64,000 nucleotides of DNA from Amoebophrya sp. A120 (lineage: Eukaryota; Sar; Dinophyceae; Syndiniales; Amoebophryaceae): NCBI GenBank assembly GCA_905178155.1, contig CAJINV010000009.1:1361907-1425906 (forward strand), in the 5' to 3' direction. Positions 13,901 to 24,028 of this stretch are shown here, in pieces. The translations under genes were made by a program, and so were the position numbers. The notes under the pieces are model-generated. The model was not told the origin of the DNA and did no database searches. It worked only from the letters and a program-made list of their open reading frames with translations. Each line of letters begins with the position of its first letter. Position 1 is the first letter of the stretch.

Positions 13901-14218
13901 CCCGCGCACGGGTTTACAAGGGAGTCCAGTACCTACGCTGACCTGCTCACCTTTCTCACTGAGCTCTCCTTCGAGAAGCGAAAACTGTTTCTTTCCTTCG
14001 TCACGGGCGCGCACTCTTTGCCCGTGGGAGGGTTCGCGGGCTTGAAGCCGCAGCTGCAGGTGGTGAAAAAGGAGGAGTCGAGTCCGGACCTCTTTCTGCC
14101 TTCCGTGATGACCTGTGCGAATTACCTGAAGATGCCGCAATACTCCACCCCGGAAATTTTGGAAAAGAAGATGCTGCAAGCGATTTCGGGAGACGGCCAG
14201 TCGTTCCTACTTTCGTAG
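1956..14218 (+). CDS. Giant HECT-type E3 ubiquitin ligase, UPL3/TRIP12-like, seven exons
   Basis: Proposed exons are 1956-1985, 2189-2823, 3024-5337, 5502-10824, 11365-11703, 12230-12702 and 13685-14218; together 9,648 nt, exactly 3,216 codons. Domains in order: Lys/Ser-rich low-complexity N-terminus (about 1-700); an armadillo-like region (about 725-993) with the UPL3/TRIP12-type stretch LMAILQFLDFF; a long Ser/Ala-rich middle with a conserved ubiquitin-ligase insert around residue 1930 (NANGEELQSDMSIVRAL); and a HECT domain from about 2805 to the end. HECT landmarks are EVGTGSGPTLEFY, LLGQLVGKALLDQR and the catalytic-Cys motif VMTCANYLKMPQYS, with Cys about residue 3182, 34 residues from the C-terminus as in the family. 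The enzyme would take ubiquitin from an E2 as a thioester and pass it to substrates. All junctions from exon 2 onward are supported by phase and homology; exon 1 (ten codons, MNSSSSSKSS) is the weakest part. Confidence 0.9.
10825..11364 (+). repeat. HECT intron with imperfect tandem repeats
   Basis: Phase-1 GT-AG intron. From about 11058 to 11275 it carries at least four imperfect copies of a unit containing GTGTTTGACCACG and GCATGCGTGC-like segments, at about 11059, 11157, 11207 and 11259. The flanking exons join to give FLFS followed by 14 residues and LSRALNY, matching the spacing in UPL3-type ligases, so the whole repeat block is removed by splicing. Confidence 0.7.
11704..12229 (+). repeat. 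HECT intron filled by direct and inverted repeats
   Basis: Phase-1 GT-AG intron between DSDP and DNVRP of the ligase. Unit 11731-11866 is repeated directly at 11869-12003 (both run from TTCAAGGTTTCTAGA to GAGCCAATAT or AAGCCAATAT). The segment 12023-12150 is an inverted copy: 12023-12061 pairs with 11706-11745, and 12061-12150 pairs with the body of either direct unit (ATAACGGAC to TGCAACTCGCAT). The transcript of this intron could fold into a long hairpin. It resembles a nested non-autonomous mobile element lodged in an intron. Confidence 0.8.
12703..13684 (+). other. Long last intron of the HECT gene
   Basis: Phase-0 intron of 982 bases, GTATTG donor and TCCGCAG acceptor, joining DRLVTK to ANLSEYISLV of the HECT domain. 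It contains clustered CATGC palindromes at about 12810-12890 and no coding sequence I can support. It is much longer than most other introns in the window (111-250 bases), so an inserted element is possible. Confidence 0.65.
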
Positions 14219-15489
14219 GGGAGCGCAGCTTCACTTCTATGTTTGCGGTCCACTAGTGTTTGTCTCATGCCGCTAGAGCTGCTGATTTTCATACACTTCG
14301 TAGCGAGAAGCACTAGCAAAGGAAACAAGTAATAGCTAAACACAACAAGAAACTTGGACCAGGTTTTCTCCTACAAGTGTTTTTTTCAACTTTACTTCAA
14401 CCCAGGCGAGTTGAAACGAAAATACATAGGAAAAATAACACGAGGCTCTTTTTTCAGGCTACATGCGAGTCTGAAAAACTAGTTCAAATAAAGCGAGGAC
14501 AAGAAGTTTTTGACATTCGCAAAAAGATACATTCCCTGGTTATGGGCTTTTCGAAAAAACTCATTCTGTAATAAGCACGTGTAATCCTGTACTTCAACGA
14601 AAGCGACAACTGGGCTACACTTTTTTTATGCGGTACCCACACCAATTACGAGTTTTGTGCAGCAAACGTGAACTATGTGCAAGTCCCTGTTTTTGTTTGT
14701 GTTGTTGCTTGATGCGTTATTTTGATGCGGTTGGGTTTTGCATGAAGTGAAGCGGGATATCATTTTAGCCATGTTGTTGATCCTTCTGGAAGCGTCGTCC
14801 GGATGACATTGTGTAGTTTATTGTGCAGATGAATTCGCAGTAGAGGCTTGACATCTTGCATTTTCTTTCTTGGTGGAACAGCAACAGCGTTGAGTTCGTC
14901 GTTGAAAGATTGCGTCTATGTCCTCTTGCGTGTTTGTGTTTGTTCGTTTGCCTAGGCTTTAATGTTTTAGTAAAGTTGAACTGTCTCTAACTCTATAACT
15001 GCGCATCGTACCTCCATCTTCGTCGTCCTGGCGTCCATCTTTGTTCGTACAAATTGCAAAAGATCAGGTTGTTCAAATTCGTGCTTCAAAAGTGTCGTTC
15101 GCTCTGTAAAGACCCAACGTCTTGGTGGGTACTACTTTTCGTACGAATCGTTAATCGTCCGCATCGTGCTTTTCAACGTGTCGAAGATCAAGTTACCACT
15201 CATATTTTTACGGGAATGATGGCTGTAGTTGCTGCTATGTACGGAAGTCTTCACACACGACGTTTTCTCACCAATTTCCACCACGCCAAGCAGAATCTAC
15301 CAACTGATACAAATTTCCACTTCACAAGTAACTATATTCAGAACAAGCAACTTAACTAACCGCGAACTTCAACTACGTAATTTTTCAGCATACGAGTCAT
15401 CATCATTAAATTTTTCAGCATACGAGTCATCATCATTATACTAGTAAATTTCATTTAACAGTAAAAACTTGAACTTCTGCTTCTCCAGG
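14219..15489. other. Spacer between HECT gene and first family B gene
   Basis: No supported gene. About 15000-15190 is rich in TCGT/CGTC words (pyrimidine-rich stretch seen upstream of most later genes). 15379-15438 is a perfect two-copy tandem repeat of 30 bases containing TTTTTCAGCATACGAGTC. The last 50 bases before the ATG are A/C/T-rich with almost no G. Confidence 0.55.
15379..15438. repeat. 30-bp tandem repeat, two copies
   Basis: Copies 15379-15408 and 15409-15438 each contain TTTTTCAGCATACGAGTC followed by ATCATCATTA. It lies about 50 bases upstream of the ATG of the gene at 15490. Confidence 0.9.
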
Positions 15490-16477
15490 ATGGTGCAGGA
15501 ATTCCGTATTGCAGGGGAGGATGAGACCGAAGCGCCTGGCCTGTTAGGACTACTGATGAAGGCGGAGAGCAAGGAAATGAAGGAGGTGTTCATTTTCGAC
15601 ATGTCGGACTCAGAGGACGTGCATGAGGCTATGGGTACTATTCACTTTCTATCTATTTTCTTGGATTATTTGCGTTTCACTTTCAAAAAAGAAACTTATT
15701 GAAGGAATCGATCCCGCTTTTTCATATTCAAAATCAACATCACAGGTGAGAACGACGAGTACTGTCCGGATTGGGCATTTTACGAGACGAACGATGAACG
15801 GCCTGCTCCCGGTACAGTGTCCCTGCCGGAAAACTGGTTCCAAATGTCCTCCTGGTTCCTGCACATTTCTACGGACGGGCAAAGTCTTGTAATCATCGTC
15901 GTGATCATGCAGCAGTGCCAGTGGAGCGGTGGATTTTTTTCTCTGACGACAATTATCTCACTCATGGTCTGCAGCAAGCCAGACTTCGAAGCTCACGCGC
16001 TCGCCAGCGTTTCTCATTCTGTTCCCTGTCCGTGGATGCACTGCAGTCGTTTGCGGAAGCAGCCACCAGCGTTGGTGTGGGATAAAGGTATTTTTCGCGA
16101 TTTCTTTTGGTTTTTTTTCTATGTTTGCTGAGCCGCGTGCCCGCAGTCGACACGAGAAGTCTTGATCGCACCCTGAAAAAACTTCAAATCTAAAACCAAC
16201 AACAGGGGCGGGCAAGGGTGCCACGGCGAGCGAAATGATTCAGATGAAGATGCCAGGCAACGAAATTGTGTCCGAGGGTGGAAGTACTCCGCCAGACCTC
16301 ATGCATTTCTATGGTTTAACCAAAGCCGCAGCTTCTTACCAGGTGAAAGTGCTGATCTGGAGAGCCTGCCTTTTCCTCTACTTCACTCTGTTTGTGTCAT
16401 TTTTTGTTGAAGAGATCGCACCACTTTCATTCTCGCAGCATACACGCACGCGTACAGTAGCTACCACGTTACAGTAA
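15490..16477 (+). CDS. Family B membrane protein, three exons
   Basis: Exons 15490-15634, 15746-16087 and 16206-16477 give 759 nt and a 252-aa protein; both introns (111 and 118 bases) are GT-AG and phase 1. Exon 1 is acidic (ends DSEDVHEAMG). Exon 2 opens with ENDEYCPDWAF, the family B signature also found in the genes at 31433, 52141 and 55176, always directly after a phase-1 intron and a Gly codon split G|GT. Two hydrophobic stretches are visible, LVIIVVIMQQ to IISLMVC in exon 2 and LIWRACLFLYFTLFVSFF near the C-terminus, so it is likely membrane anchored. No known domain is recognised. The CP motif within the signature could be a metal or disulfide site, but only one Cys is invariant there. 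Function unknown. Confidence 0.7.
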
Positions 16478-17125
16478 AGTCCATGTTTCTGTCTGGTTGT
16501 ACACCCTGAACTGATCAGCCGGGATTTTCGATGTTGTTTCTTCGTATTGTCATGTCGCAACGAGTTGCAATTTTAGCTCTCCGCCTGCTTCTTGCGGTCC
16601 GCTGCTCTGGAGAATTTGTCGAGTTGTATTCAGCATAATTATTATGGCTAGAAGGCTCATCCTTGCCAAGAACAAACAGATCGTTCGCATGTTGCAAGTA
16701 TGACCTTGCTGTGGGCTTCTCGTTTTCGTCGTGCTCCTTCATGTTCAAAGTGCACGCGCAATACTTTCGTGATAGGATATGTCAACTTCATCCTCGTCGT
16801 AGTCGTTCTTCGTGGCTAAGATAGTCATCCGTTCATCGTTCTTTTGTTGCGTTTTCGTTCTTTCTTGCTCGTGCAGACACCGTGCATTCTTTCGTACACA
16901 TTTTCTTCCTCGTCCGTCATAGAAGCATGTAGTATGCTAATAGAATCCTTCTTGTGCGTCGTCCTATTGATAAGCATCACATGATTGAATTTATCTAATT
17001 CAGGAAACTATTTACACAAACCAAATTTTCACCCTCTCACTTTCTTACTACGGTAAAACGACTACCACCGTCGCCAGCATTCGCAGCGTCATTGCAATTT
17101 TAAAACCTGAAACAACAAAGAGAAG
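16478..17125. other. Spacer upstream of formin gene 1
   Basis: No supported gene. 16740-16900 carries the TCGT-rich stretch (words such as TCCTCGTCGTAGTCGTTC), then an A/C/T-rich leader with CTTACTACGG and AACCTGAAACAACAAAG before the ATG. Probably promoter and 5' UTR. Confidence 0.5.
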
Positions 17126-19303
17126 ATGTCGATCGAATATAGTAGTTGTGTCGGGAAAGAGGAGGAAGAGGCGTGGGGATATAAGTGTAAAGTCCTGGAG
17201 AACCTGGTGGTCGCGAAGGAGGTAGTCAACCAGAAGCTCAGTGAAGACGTGACTAAATTGCGTCGAAAAGTGCTTGTTTCGGCTATGAAGGTGGAGTTGC
17301 TGTTAAAGCAGAAATTGAAAAGCCACACTGTGGAAAAAGCCCCGCAATCGAAGGACACTGGGTCTACGAGTGGTGGTTCATTAGACCACGAGAGCGGCGG
17401 CTCTATGTCAGATACTGAGTCAGAGGGTGTTTCTGCGGCCGGGTTTACTTCGCGCGGGCTGGGGCGAACCTGCTGTTCGGATGTTACAATTTTGCCTGAG
17501 GCGAACGAGTCCACCACACACACCACGTCCACGCTTCGGTTGCTTGCCCGCAGCAGCACCTCCTCCTGGGAAGTTTTGCCGCGGGCAGGAGCCACTACGC
17601 TGGAGCACGCTTGCGGAGCTACATCTTGCCTATCGGGTAGTAAGAATTATGCGGCCACTGCTGAACAGAAAGATGGAGCTGAAGCGGGCGGAAAGCTGGT
17701 TGAACTTGAAGCGAAGGAAGGAAAAAATGAGTCCGAAAAGAACGCGACAATGCCATCGGTTGGCGGTAAGGGGAAAGGCAAGTGCGCCGGACCCATTGCG
17801 GGCAAGGGAAAGGGCAAAGGGCCGGCCGTCGGTGGCAAAGGAGCAGCCGCACCTGCGGGGAAAGGGGGACGACACCTCCCGGGGAAAAAGACGGAACGAA
17901 AATTTCGCAAACCAGCGCTCAACCGAAGGGGAACGACGGTCAGTTTGTTTTATGACGCCAAGTACTTGCCCGTGGAAGACGAAGATTGTGGCAAGAGCGA
18001 GACAAAGGCGGCCACCGTCTGGGATACAGCCGTTGAACAAGAAATTTCTGCCGATACAATACAAGATATGTTCTCTACTGCCACAGGTGGGATGAAAAGC
18101 ACGAACAAAGCCAGCGAGCAGGCGGCTGTTGACGAGAAGGCTGACCTCTCGAGTACGAGTTGTGCGACGAAAAACCCAGTCACGTCCTCTCTTGCGGAGA
18201 GACCAGAGAGCGCAGTGCGCAGGTTCGAGTTTTTCTCCAAAGACGAAGTTATGCGAATCGGGGTGGGCAAGCGCAACCTACCAGAGGGGCGGGAAGCGCT
18301 GGGTGAGGCGATGAGGACCTTGCAGGGGATGAACCTGGAACAACTGGAGGCGCTGAAAAAACTTCTTCCGACAGAGGAGCGCATGACGGAGCTTCGGCAA
18401 AGCCTGAAGGAAAACCAGGAGGAGGCGGCAAAGCAAGGGCAAACGCTGAAGATTGGGAGGGTTGCGCGATTTTGCTTGGATCTCTTCGAGATCGACGAGC
18501 TCAGGGAGCGGCTCGATGTCTGGATGTTGCTGCTCGAGTTTGACACAAAAAGGACCGAAATCGCAAATCACTTGCAGCTAGTCGAGGACGCGAGCCGGTG
18601 GGTCCGTGGTGAAAAAGCTGTGGCGAAACTCCTGCACGGTATCGTCCAGATTGGCAATGCGCTTAACGTAGGGGCGAAAGCGAGGGAGCGAGCCGATGGG
18701 TTCGGCCTGGACATCTTGGCAAACGCAAAGCTGGAAGCTGTGAAGCCCACCAACGGCGGCGTCCTTCGCGACGTCCCGCGATTTTTCGCAGAGCACGCAC
18801 CCAACAAAGGGGACCTGCCGCCGGCAAGAAATTTAGTGGACATCATTGTGATGGCACAGAATCACACGGACTGCCGGAGGGTGTGTGCGGAGGGAAAGAT
18901 CCAGTTGGTAAAAGTTGCCGCAGGGATGGGTGCGGTTGAAATGGCGCGGCGAGCTGCACTGCTCAAGGCCGAGGTGGAAAGCCGGCTAGCGTTTATCAAC
19001 AAAAAAGAAGTAGCACGTGGCTCCGGTGCGGCAGGTGATAGCGTGAGTATCTCGGGGCTGGCAGCCAGCAAGCACTTCTTCGAAACCGAAGCTTTACCTC
19101 AGTGCGAAGCGCTGGTGAAAAAAAACCAAGAGGTGGAAAAAGATTTTGCGGCAACACAGGAGTACTTTCTAGACAAGATTCGTGACTACAAGGACTTCTT
19201 CGGCATCTTCACCCAATTCCTGGAATCTGTGCGAAAGAGCTATGACCACTGCAAGCCGCTGATAGACGAGATCGAACGAAAAAAGGCGAGAAACTACAAG
19301 TAG
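17126..19303 (+). CDS. Atypical formin 1 (FH2 domain, KGKGKG linker)
   Basis: Single exon, 725 aa, ATG at 17126. N-terminus (1-75) is helical and charged, likely coiled coil. Residues about 205-255 form a Lys/Gly-rich tract with repeated GKGKGK and AAAPAGKGG units where typical formins carry the proline-rich FH1. An FH2 domain spans about 370-725: it begins with RIGVGKRNLPEG (family has an Ile-containing helix for actin contact), includes LLPTEERMTELRQ, and around residue 509 the diagnostic GNALNVGAKARERADGFGL. FH2 dimers nucleate and track actin filament barbed ends. No GTPase-binding, DID, C2 or polyproline segment is visible, so regulation must differ from classical formins. Two further FH2 genes with the same architecture lie at 34423 and 57093. 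Confidence 0.85.
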   Translation: MSIEYSSCVGKEEEEAWGYKCKVLENLVVAKEVVNQKLSEDVTKLRRKVLVSAMKVELLLKQKLKSHTVEKAPQSKDTGSTSGGSLDHESGGSMSDTESEGVSAAGFTSRGLGRTCCSDVTILPEANESTTHTTSTLRLLARSSTSSWEVLPRAGATTLEHACGATSCLSGSKNYAATAEQKDGAEAGGKLVELEAKEGKNESEKNATMPSVGGKGKGKCAGPIAGKGKGKGPAVGGKGAAAPAGKGGRHLPGKKTERKFRKPALNRRGTTVSLFYDAKYLPVEDEDCGKSETKAATVWDTAVEQEISADTIQDMFSTATGGMKSTNKASEQAAVDEKADLSSTSCATKNPVTSSLAERPESAVRRFEFFSKDEVMRIGVGKRNLPEGREALGEAMRTLQGMNLEQLEALKKLLPTEERMTELRQSLKENQEEAAKQGQTLKIGRVARFCLDLFEIDELRERLDVWMLLLEFDTKRTEIANHLQLVEDASRWVRGEKAVAKLLHGIVQIGNALNVGAKARERADGFGLDILANAKLEAVKPTNGGVLRDVPRFFAEHAPNKGDLPPARNLVDIIVMAQNHTDCRRVCAEGKIQLVKVAAGMGAVEMARRAALLKAEVESRLAFINKKEVARGSGAAGDSVSISGLAASKHFFETEALPQCEALVKKNQEVEKDFAATQEYFLDKIRDYKDFFGIFTQFLESVRKSYDHCKPLIDEIERKKARNYK

Positions 19304-20580
19304 ATTTTGTCGTCGCGCGGTGGTGGTTGAGCCGGCATTTCTTTCCGTTACAGCCAGAAAAAGCAACTGAAGCGTTGCGGTGCGGCTCCTGGCGGGACTA
19401 GGTGGCATCTTAAATGCACCACCAAAAATTCGCTGCAGAAAAATCCGTGTACAATATTCAGTTTTTTTCCGTCACTGTCACTCAGTTTTCATCTTTCTTG
19501 TTGAGCCAAACTGGGTCTCGACCGATGTTATCAACTTTCAGTAAACCACATGAGAATCACGCGTTTCCGAATGATTTTTTGTAGATTGTTTTCATTTATA
19601 CGACCATTTTGAGGCTACCACGTCCAGTTTGAAGTGCAATTTTAATACGCTGAAAGATGCTACCTTTTTTGGGCAATTTGTTACAGTTTTTTCCATCATA
19701 TCAAATGTCATATTCTCATACGAACGCATTTACAAGTTGCAGAACCTCCGTCTGGACGAACGGGAAGGTTTTTTTTTCTCTACACATTCAACCGCAAGCA
19801 CCAACACACTTTCATGGTCAAGTACACATTCAACCGCAAGCACAAACATACAATCATGGTCAATAGCGTCAATATCCAATTCAATCTTTTCGAAAAAGAA
19901 GTAAAAGTAATTGCAAAGGGAAAGGTAAATTCTGAATAATGTTAAAACGGCTACCCCTACCCCTTCCTGATCCGAATCCCACCAGTGAACGAAATACCGT
20001 TCCCCTGAAATCCAAAAAGATACCGAAAACCAGAAATCAAAAGGCCCAGCAGACAGGGCGAGGAAGCGTGGACCTTTTCTTCCTCCGCGGACAGATGTAA
20101 CTTGAAATTGGTAGAGTGGTTGGTTGCAGATATCAAGCACTGTAGTTGTACTTCATCTTGTACACACATCTTCGTACAGCGTAGATGAGAATATTATCCT
20201 GTACCGTCCAACAATCGTAGTTGTCGTTCCCAAGCCGGGCGCCAGTTTTCGTCAATTCGTTCTTACTCCCGCGTTTCGTTCAGTAAAAAGCGTGTTGTTT
20301 TCGTACTCTTGTGTCGTTCTTGCAACATCACATATTTCGTTCTTCTTCGTGCTGCAGGGAGTTCGTTTCCTGTCTTTTCACATCCCGAAACTTTCTAGTT
20401 CTGACCTATTTATTGTCTTTTCGGCCCTCTTCCCAAGGAAAATCAACAGGAAAAAGCGCTCAGCTTATCTGCCACTAGTGCATTCACCCCTTAAAAAAGC
20501 AACGAAATAAATTTACCTCACTTTTGGAAACAACTAAACTTTTCACTTTCCGCCGAATCGCTTAAGTAGATCTGCCCAAC
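19304..20580. other. Spacer between formin 1 and family C gene
   Basis: No supported gene. It contains a 42-bp tandem repeat (19782-19865) and a TCGT-rich stretch around 20190-20350 (GTCGTTCTTGC, TTTCGTTCTTCTTCGTGCTG), followed by an A/C/T-rich leader up to the ATG at 20581. Confidence 0.5.
19782..19865. repeat. 42-bp tandem repeat, two copies
   Basis: Copies start at 19782 and 19824 with ACACATTCAACCGCAAGCAC and each ends in CATGGTCAA; a few mismatches separate them. Intergenic. Confidence 0.85.
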
Positions 20581-22141
20581 ATGGTGTTTTCGCTCTTTTC
20601 TGAGAAAAAGTCAGAATGGTCCCCACCCACATGGGACTTGCACTCCTGGTTTCAGCCGGATGCTCATGGTGCGGGGCGGAAAAACAACTACTTCGACTTT
20701 TCTGCATGCTTGGACTGCTTTTTTCGCGACAAAACCGTGGTGCCGGAGGACGGAATGCCATACGAAATCACGAAGTTGAAGAAGAAGAAGCAGGTCCATC
20801 AACCGTCGGCCACGAATCCTCCAAACACGAAAATCACCTTTGTTAGCGAGGTGGTTGATGTGGAACCATCTGCGGTACTGGAATCCGGGACTTGTTTTTT
20901 CGAAGGAGAGGAGGAAGTCTATGCCGAGGAGCGTGCCGCCGGAGATTTCCAGTATGACTCGGAAGATGAATCCGCTACAGTGATTGCCCGACCGGCGTTG
21001 GAAATTCGGAACTATTTCCACGAATACGAAGCAGATGATTGTTGTGCGGAGGTTGGAGACGAGGATGATGGACGCGGCGTGCTACTGACATTGCTGAACA
21101 AAGAGGAAGGTATTGACAATCTGCTGCTACTTCCACTAGGGGCTAGAGTCATTTTTTCTTCATGGATGTAGAAAGTGATTCCTTTGCGAGCACTTGCAAA
21201 TGAAATCCGAAAATGAAACCATCAATAAATCAGGGCATGAGGAAGGCGACCGCATGTCAGCTGCGACCACCACGGCCTCGGAGGAGGAACCGGAGGATTC
21301 GCAGGAGCCGCTTGTTTCTTCTGCCTCGCCATTGACCCCCGATTGTTCGTATGCACCGCAAGAGGAGGAGCAAGACCTTGTACTTGTTGCTACAGCTGAT
21401 ATGAAGCGAGACGGCGAAGAACTGGTACTTATTATTGTTACGTTTAGAAATCTACTGTTTGTCCAGCGTGTTGTGCGAATAGCAGAAGCCACAGTCGTGA
21501 ACGATTTGATAGAACCAGAAAGCGGGAAGTGAAATTGAATTTGAAATTCTTGCCCAAAAATACCTCAGGTCTCTCCTGTCATGGCTGTGTTGGAAACGAG
21601 CGCTCGTCGTGGTGACCAAGACCAACAAACTTTCTTGGAATTTTCCTTCGCTTTCCTGTTTGTGGGCCAATCTAGTTCGAAGACCGCGGAGATTTTTCTC
21701 TTCCAGCACTCCAGCTTGAAGTTCGACTACACGCAATGGCTTGACAACAACATGTCCTCGCATTGCTTTGTCGCTCTGGGGGATGAGGGAAAGCTGGAAC
21801 TCGTGCATCGCGTTTGCGTTGTCGAGTCTGCTCTACGCCTCTACTCTGCAGTACCCATTTTACCGTACGACACAACGCTGCCAGGAACCAACTCAAAATT
21901 GCGGTCTCTGGCGAATCCGGCAGATGAAACCAGCACTGAAAAACTTTTTTGGTGGACCTGCCTGTGCTTGAAGTTTCTCCTTGACCTACCATTTGTTGTT
22001 TCACACAACAGTTATTCCATTTCAGAAATTACCATGCAGCTATCCAGTTTCGAGCATTTTGCACATGTCGTTCAGTTTGTTTTCATGTTTCTCGTACGAG
22101 CGGTCGGTGTTTTCATTCTTATTCACGAGTATTCAAAGTAA
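20581..22141 (+). CDS. Family C protein with C-terminal membrane helix, three exons
   Basis: Proposed exons 20581-21109, 21234-21424 and 21569-22141 sum to 1,293 nt (430 aa); introns of 124 and 144 bases are GT-AG, phases 1 and 0. The N-terminus MVFSLF...EWSPPTWDLHSW matches the gene starting at 63418 (EFSAPSWDKDSW), as does DSEDESATVIAR (DSVTVIATR there), so the two are paralogues. The middle is acidic with Glu/Asp runs, exon 2 is Ser/Glu rich, and exon 3 ends in a hydrophobic helix FVFMFLVRAVGVFILI followed by HEYSK. This suggests a soluble acidic domain tethered by a C-terminal anchor. No known domain recognised; function unknown. The exon 2 acceptor at 21233 was chosen because it keeps phase; alternatives hit stops. 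Confidence 0.6.
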
Positions 22142-22921
22142 GTACCAATTTCCCAAGCATGCACAGTACTGCTCTTTTTCGAATTTTTTTAAGTTACCCA
22201 AGTTACCAAGTAAATCAATATAGCGCAGCACGGCCCAGCCCCAGCGCAAGTACATTAGAGCTTGACGCTCCTCCCCCACTGAATTCGATTTTTACATGTG
22301 TGAAGGAGATTCACGCTGTGAAATATTTTGATTATCCCGAAGAGAAAAGAGCGAGGCCTTAGTTTGCTTGGACCTCAGTGCTTCGTCTTGGTTCTACGCA
22401 GTCAAGTAAGTCAAAGCCTGTGCATCGTTTCTAGTTCTTCTCGTCAAAGGCGAAGGTCTTCTTGTTGAATCTTCGTCCGGTTTCGAAAAAGCGATCGCGT
22501 CATCGTTCATCCTCGTGTGTCGTACTTACAAACAATGATTTTTCGTCCTCCGGAATTATCTTCGTGCCGTTCCTGCTTGAATCACATTTCATTCGTCCGC
22601 TAGTTCCGTTGAAGTTTCGTGCTACCTTTTGTGCGTGCTCAGGATCAAGTTGGATTTCGTCCGCATGAATCGTGCTGCTTCGCTTTCTGCGTTTTGGTCG
22701 TGCCTGTTTGCGTCACAAACTGTTTCTCTGCGTGCTGGTGCTGCTTTGTTTTGTGAGTCTGATTCTCTTGTTCGACGTTTTCTTGCAGTACTCTGACTCT
22801 CCAGTTCCTTTGTGACTATGGTCCAAAAACCTATTTATTAATCAACTTACAATCGATTTTTTTCAAAAACTATTTTTTTTTTCATCCGTGCAAGAAGAAA
22901 TTTCATTTGTTTTCGCCAGAC
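22142..22921. other. Spacer upstream of Tpt1-like gene 1, with copy of a dispersed repeat
   Basis: 22170-22480 is similar to 24160-24490: both contain AAGTTACCCAAGTT, then AAGTACATTAGAGCTTGACG, a CCCGAAGA segment and a TTCGACGCA/TTCTACGCA-TCAAGTAAG segment. 22430-22760 is TCGT-rich. An A/T-rich tract precedes the ATG at 22922. Confidence 0.6.
22170..22480. repeat. Dispersed intergenic repeat, copy 1
   Basis: About 300 bases alignable by eye to 24160-24490. Shared words include AAGTACATTAGAGCTTGACG and ATTCGATTTTT/GTTCGATTTTTG. It precedes the Tpt1-like gene at 22922. Confidence 0.65.
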
Positions 22922-24028
22922 ATGACGCTGAGTTCCCAGACGATCACGAAAATCTCCCGGGCGTTGAGCGGGCCCCTGAGGCACTGGCCCGGCATGCCAA
23001 GAGACGGAGCAGGCTGGGTGCCGCTGGCGGACGTCCGGGCGCGAGTGAGAGGCTTGCGGGGCGTAAGCTTGCGGGAGGTGGAGGAGGTGGTAGCGAGGGA
23101 CTCGAAGCAAAGGTATGAGCTGTCTTTGTGCCGGACGAAGATTCGAGCAGTGCAGGGCCATTCAGATTTGGGCGTGGAAATCGTGCACGAAAGAATCACA
23201 AAAGCGGAGAAGCTGAAGTGCGACATTTTACACGGAACCAGCAGAGCCTCCTGGGAGAAGATCAAGACAAGTGGAAGACTCGATCGCATGTCGCGGAAAC
23301 ACGTGCATCTGGCAGCCGGCTGGGAAGCAGTGTCCGGGATGCGGAAGGGATCTGAGGTCGTTCTCCAGATCGACGTAAAAAAGTCCATGGAGAAGTACGG
23401 CCTGCAATTCTGGAAGTCGAAAAATGCGGTGATCCTCACCGGTGGACCGATTCCGCTAGACTGTGTGCGATGCATCCGGGGTGAAGAGGAAGCAACGGGT
23501 TTCAGTGAAGTAGACCACAAAGTCGAAAACCACTGGAAGGAAGAGGAAGAGGATCTGAGCGCCACTGCGTCGACAAGTAGCACCAGCAAGTTCGAACAAG
23601 GCATGTTCTCAAGTACCAGAATGGTGGAGGCCAAAACTGATGCGAGTGACAAGAACGTCGATAGCAAGAGCACCATTGCGTCGACAGATGACGAGGCCGT
23701 CGAAGGGACAGGAAATAGAACCCACCAGACTCAGAATTTTACACAAAGCGGTTATTACCAGTCCCCTGTCGTGTACCACAGTAACGGTTTCAATTACACC
23801 TACTACTACCACAATCACTTTGCCTACCATCAGCAAAATATCCGAAGCAACCAGCTAGTGATGCCGACTGCTGTGGCCTATGCAGAAAAGCTGGCGGAGA
23901 GAGAACAAGCGGCAAGGGAAACAGAGGAGCGGCGGCGGAGGCATCAATCAGCCGAATTACAGCGCGACAACATCCTGCGCAAGTTACAAAACTTCCAAAA
24001 TCAAAAGAACTCATTCCAATTTCAGTAA
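22922..24028 (+). CDS. Tpt1/KptA-like RNA 2'-phosphotransferase 1
   Basis: Single exon, 368 aa. Residues about 8-185 match the Tpt1/KptA fold: LRH (R20,H21), GWVPLADV, then RYELSL with IRAVQGHS, LHGTSRASWEKI, HVHLAAGW at about 127-134, and SGMRKGSEVVL with Arg141. Tpt1 removes the splice-junction 2'-phosphate of tRNA using NAD+, with conserved Arg-His-Arg-Arg residues; all four positions appear present here. The C-terminal half is not part of the enzyme: an acidic Ser/Thr-rich linker, a Tyr/Asn/His-rich stretch (NYTYYYHNHFAYHQQN) and a charged helix ending QNFQNQKNSFQFQ. The extension may target the protein or bind RNA. Neighbouring genes are unrelated family members, so context adds nothing. 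Confidence 0.85.
   Translation: MTLSSQTITKISRALSGPLRHWPGMPRDGAGWVPLADVRARVRGLRGVSLREVEEVVARDSKQRYELSLCRTKIRAVQGHSDLGVEIVHERITKAEKLKCDILHGTSRASWEKIKTSGRLDRMSRKHVHLAAGWEAVSGMRKGSEVVLQIDVKKSMEKYGLQFWKSKNAVILTGGPIPLDCVRCIRGEEEATGFSEVDHKVENHWKEEEEDLSATASTSSTSKFEQGMFSSTRMVEAKTDASDKNVDSKSTIASTDDEAVEGTGNRTHQTQNFTQSGYYQSPVVYHSNGFNYTYYYHNHFAYHQQNIRSNQLVMPTAVAYAEKLAEREQAARETEERRRRHQSAELQRDNILRKLQNFQNQKNSFQFQ

Noticed and set aside
20100-20130. Spliced-leader or tRNA gene
   Set aside because: No cloverleaf or dinoflagellate spliced-leader sequence could be identified here or elsewhere by eye.
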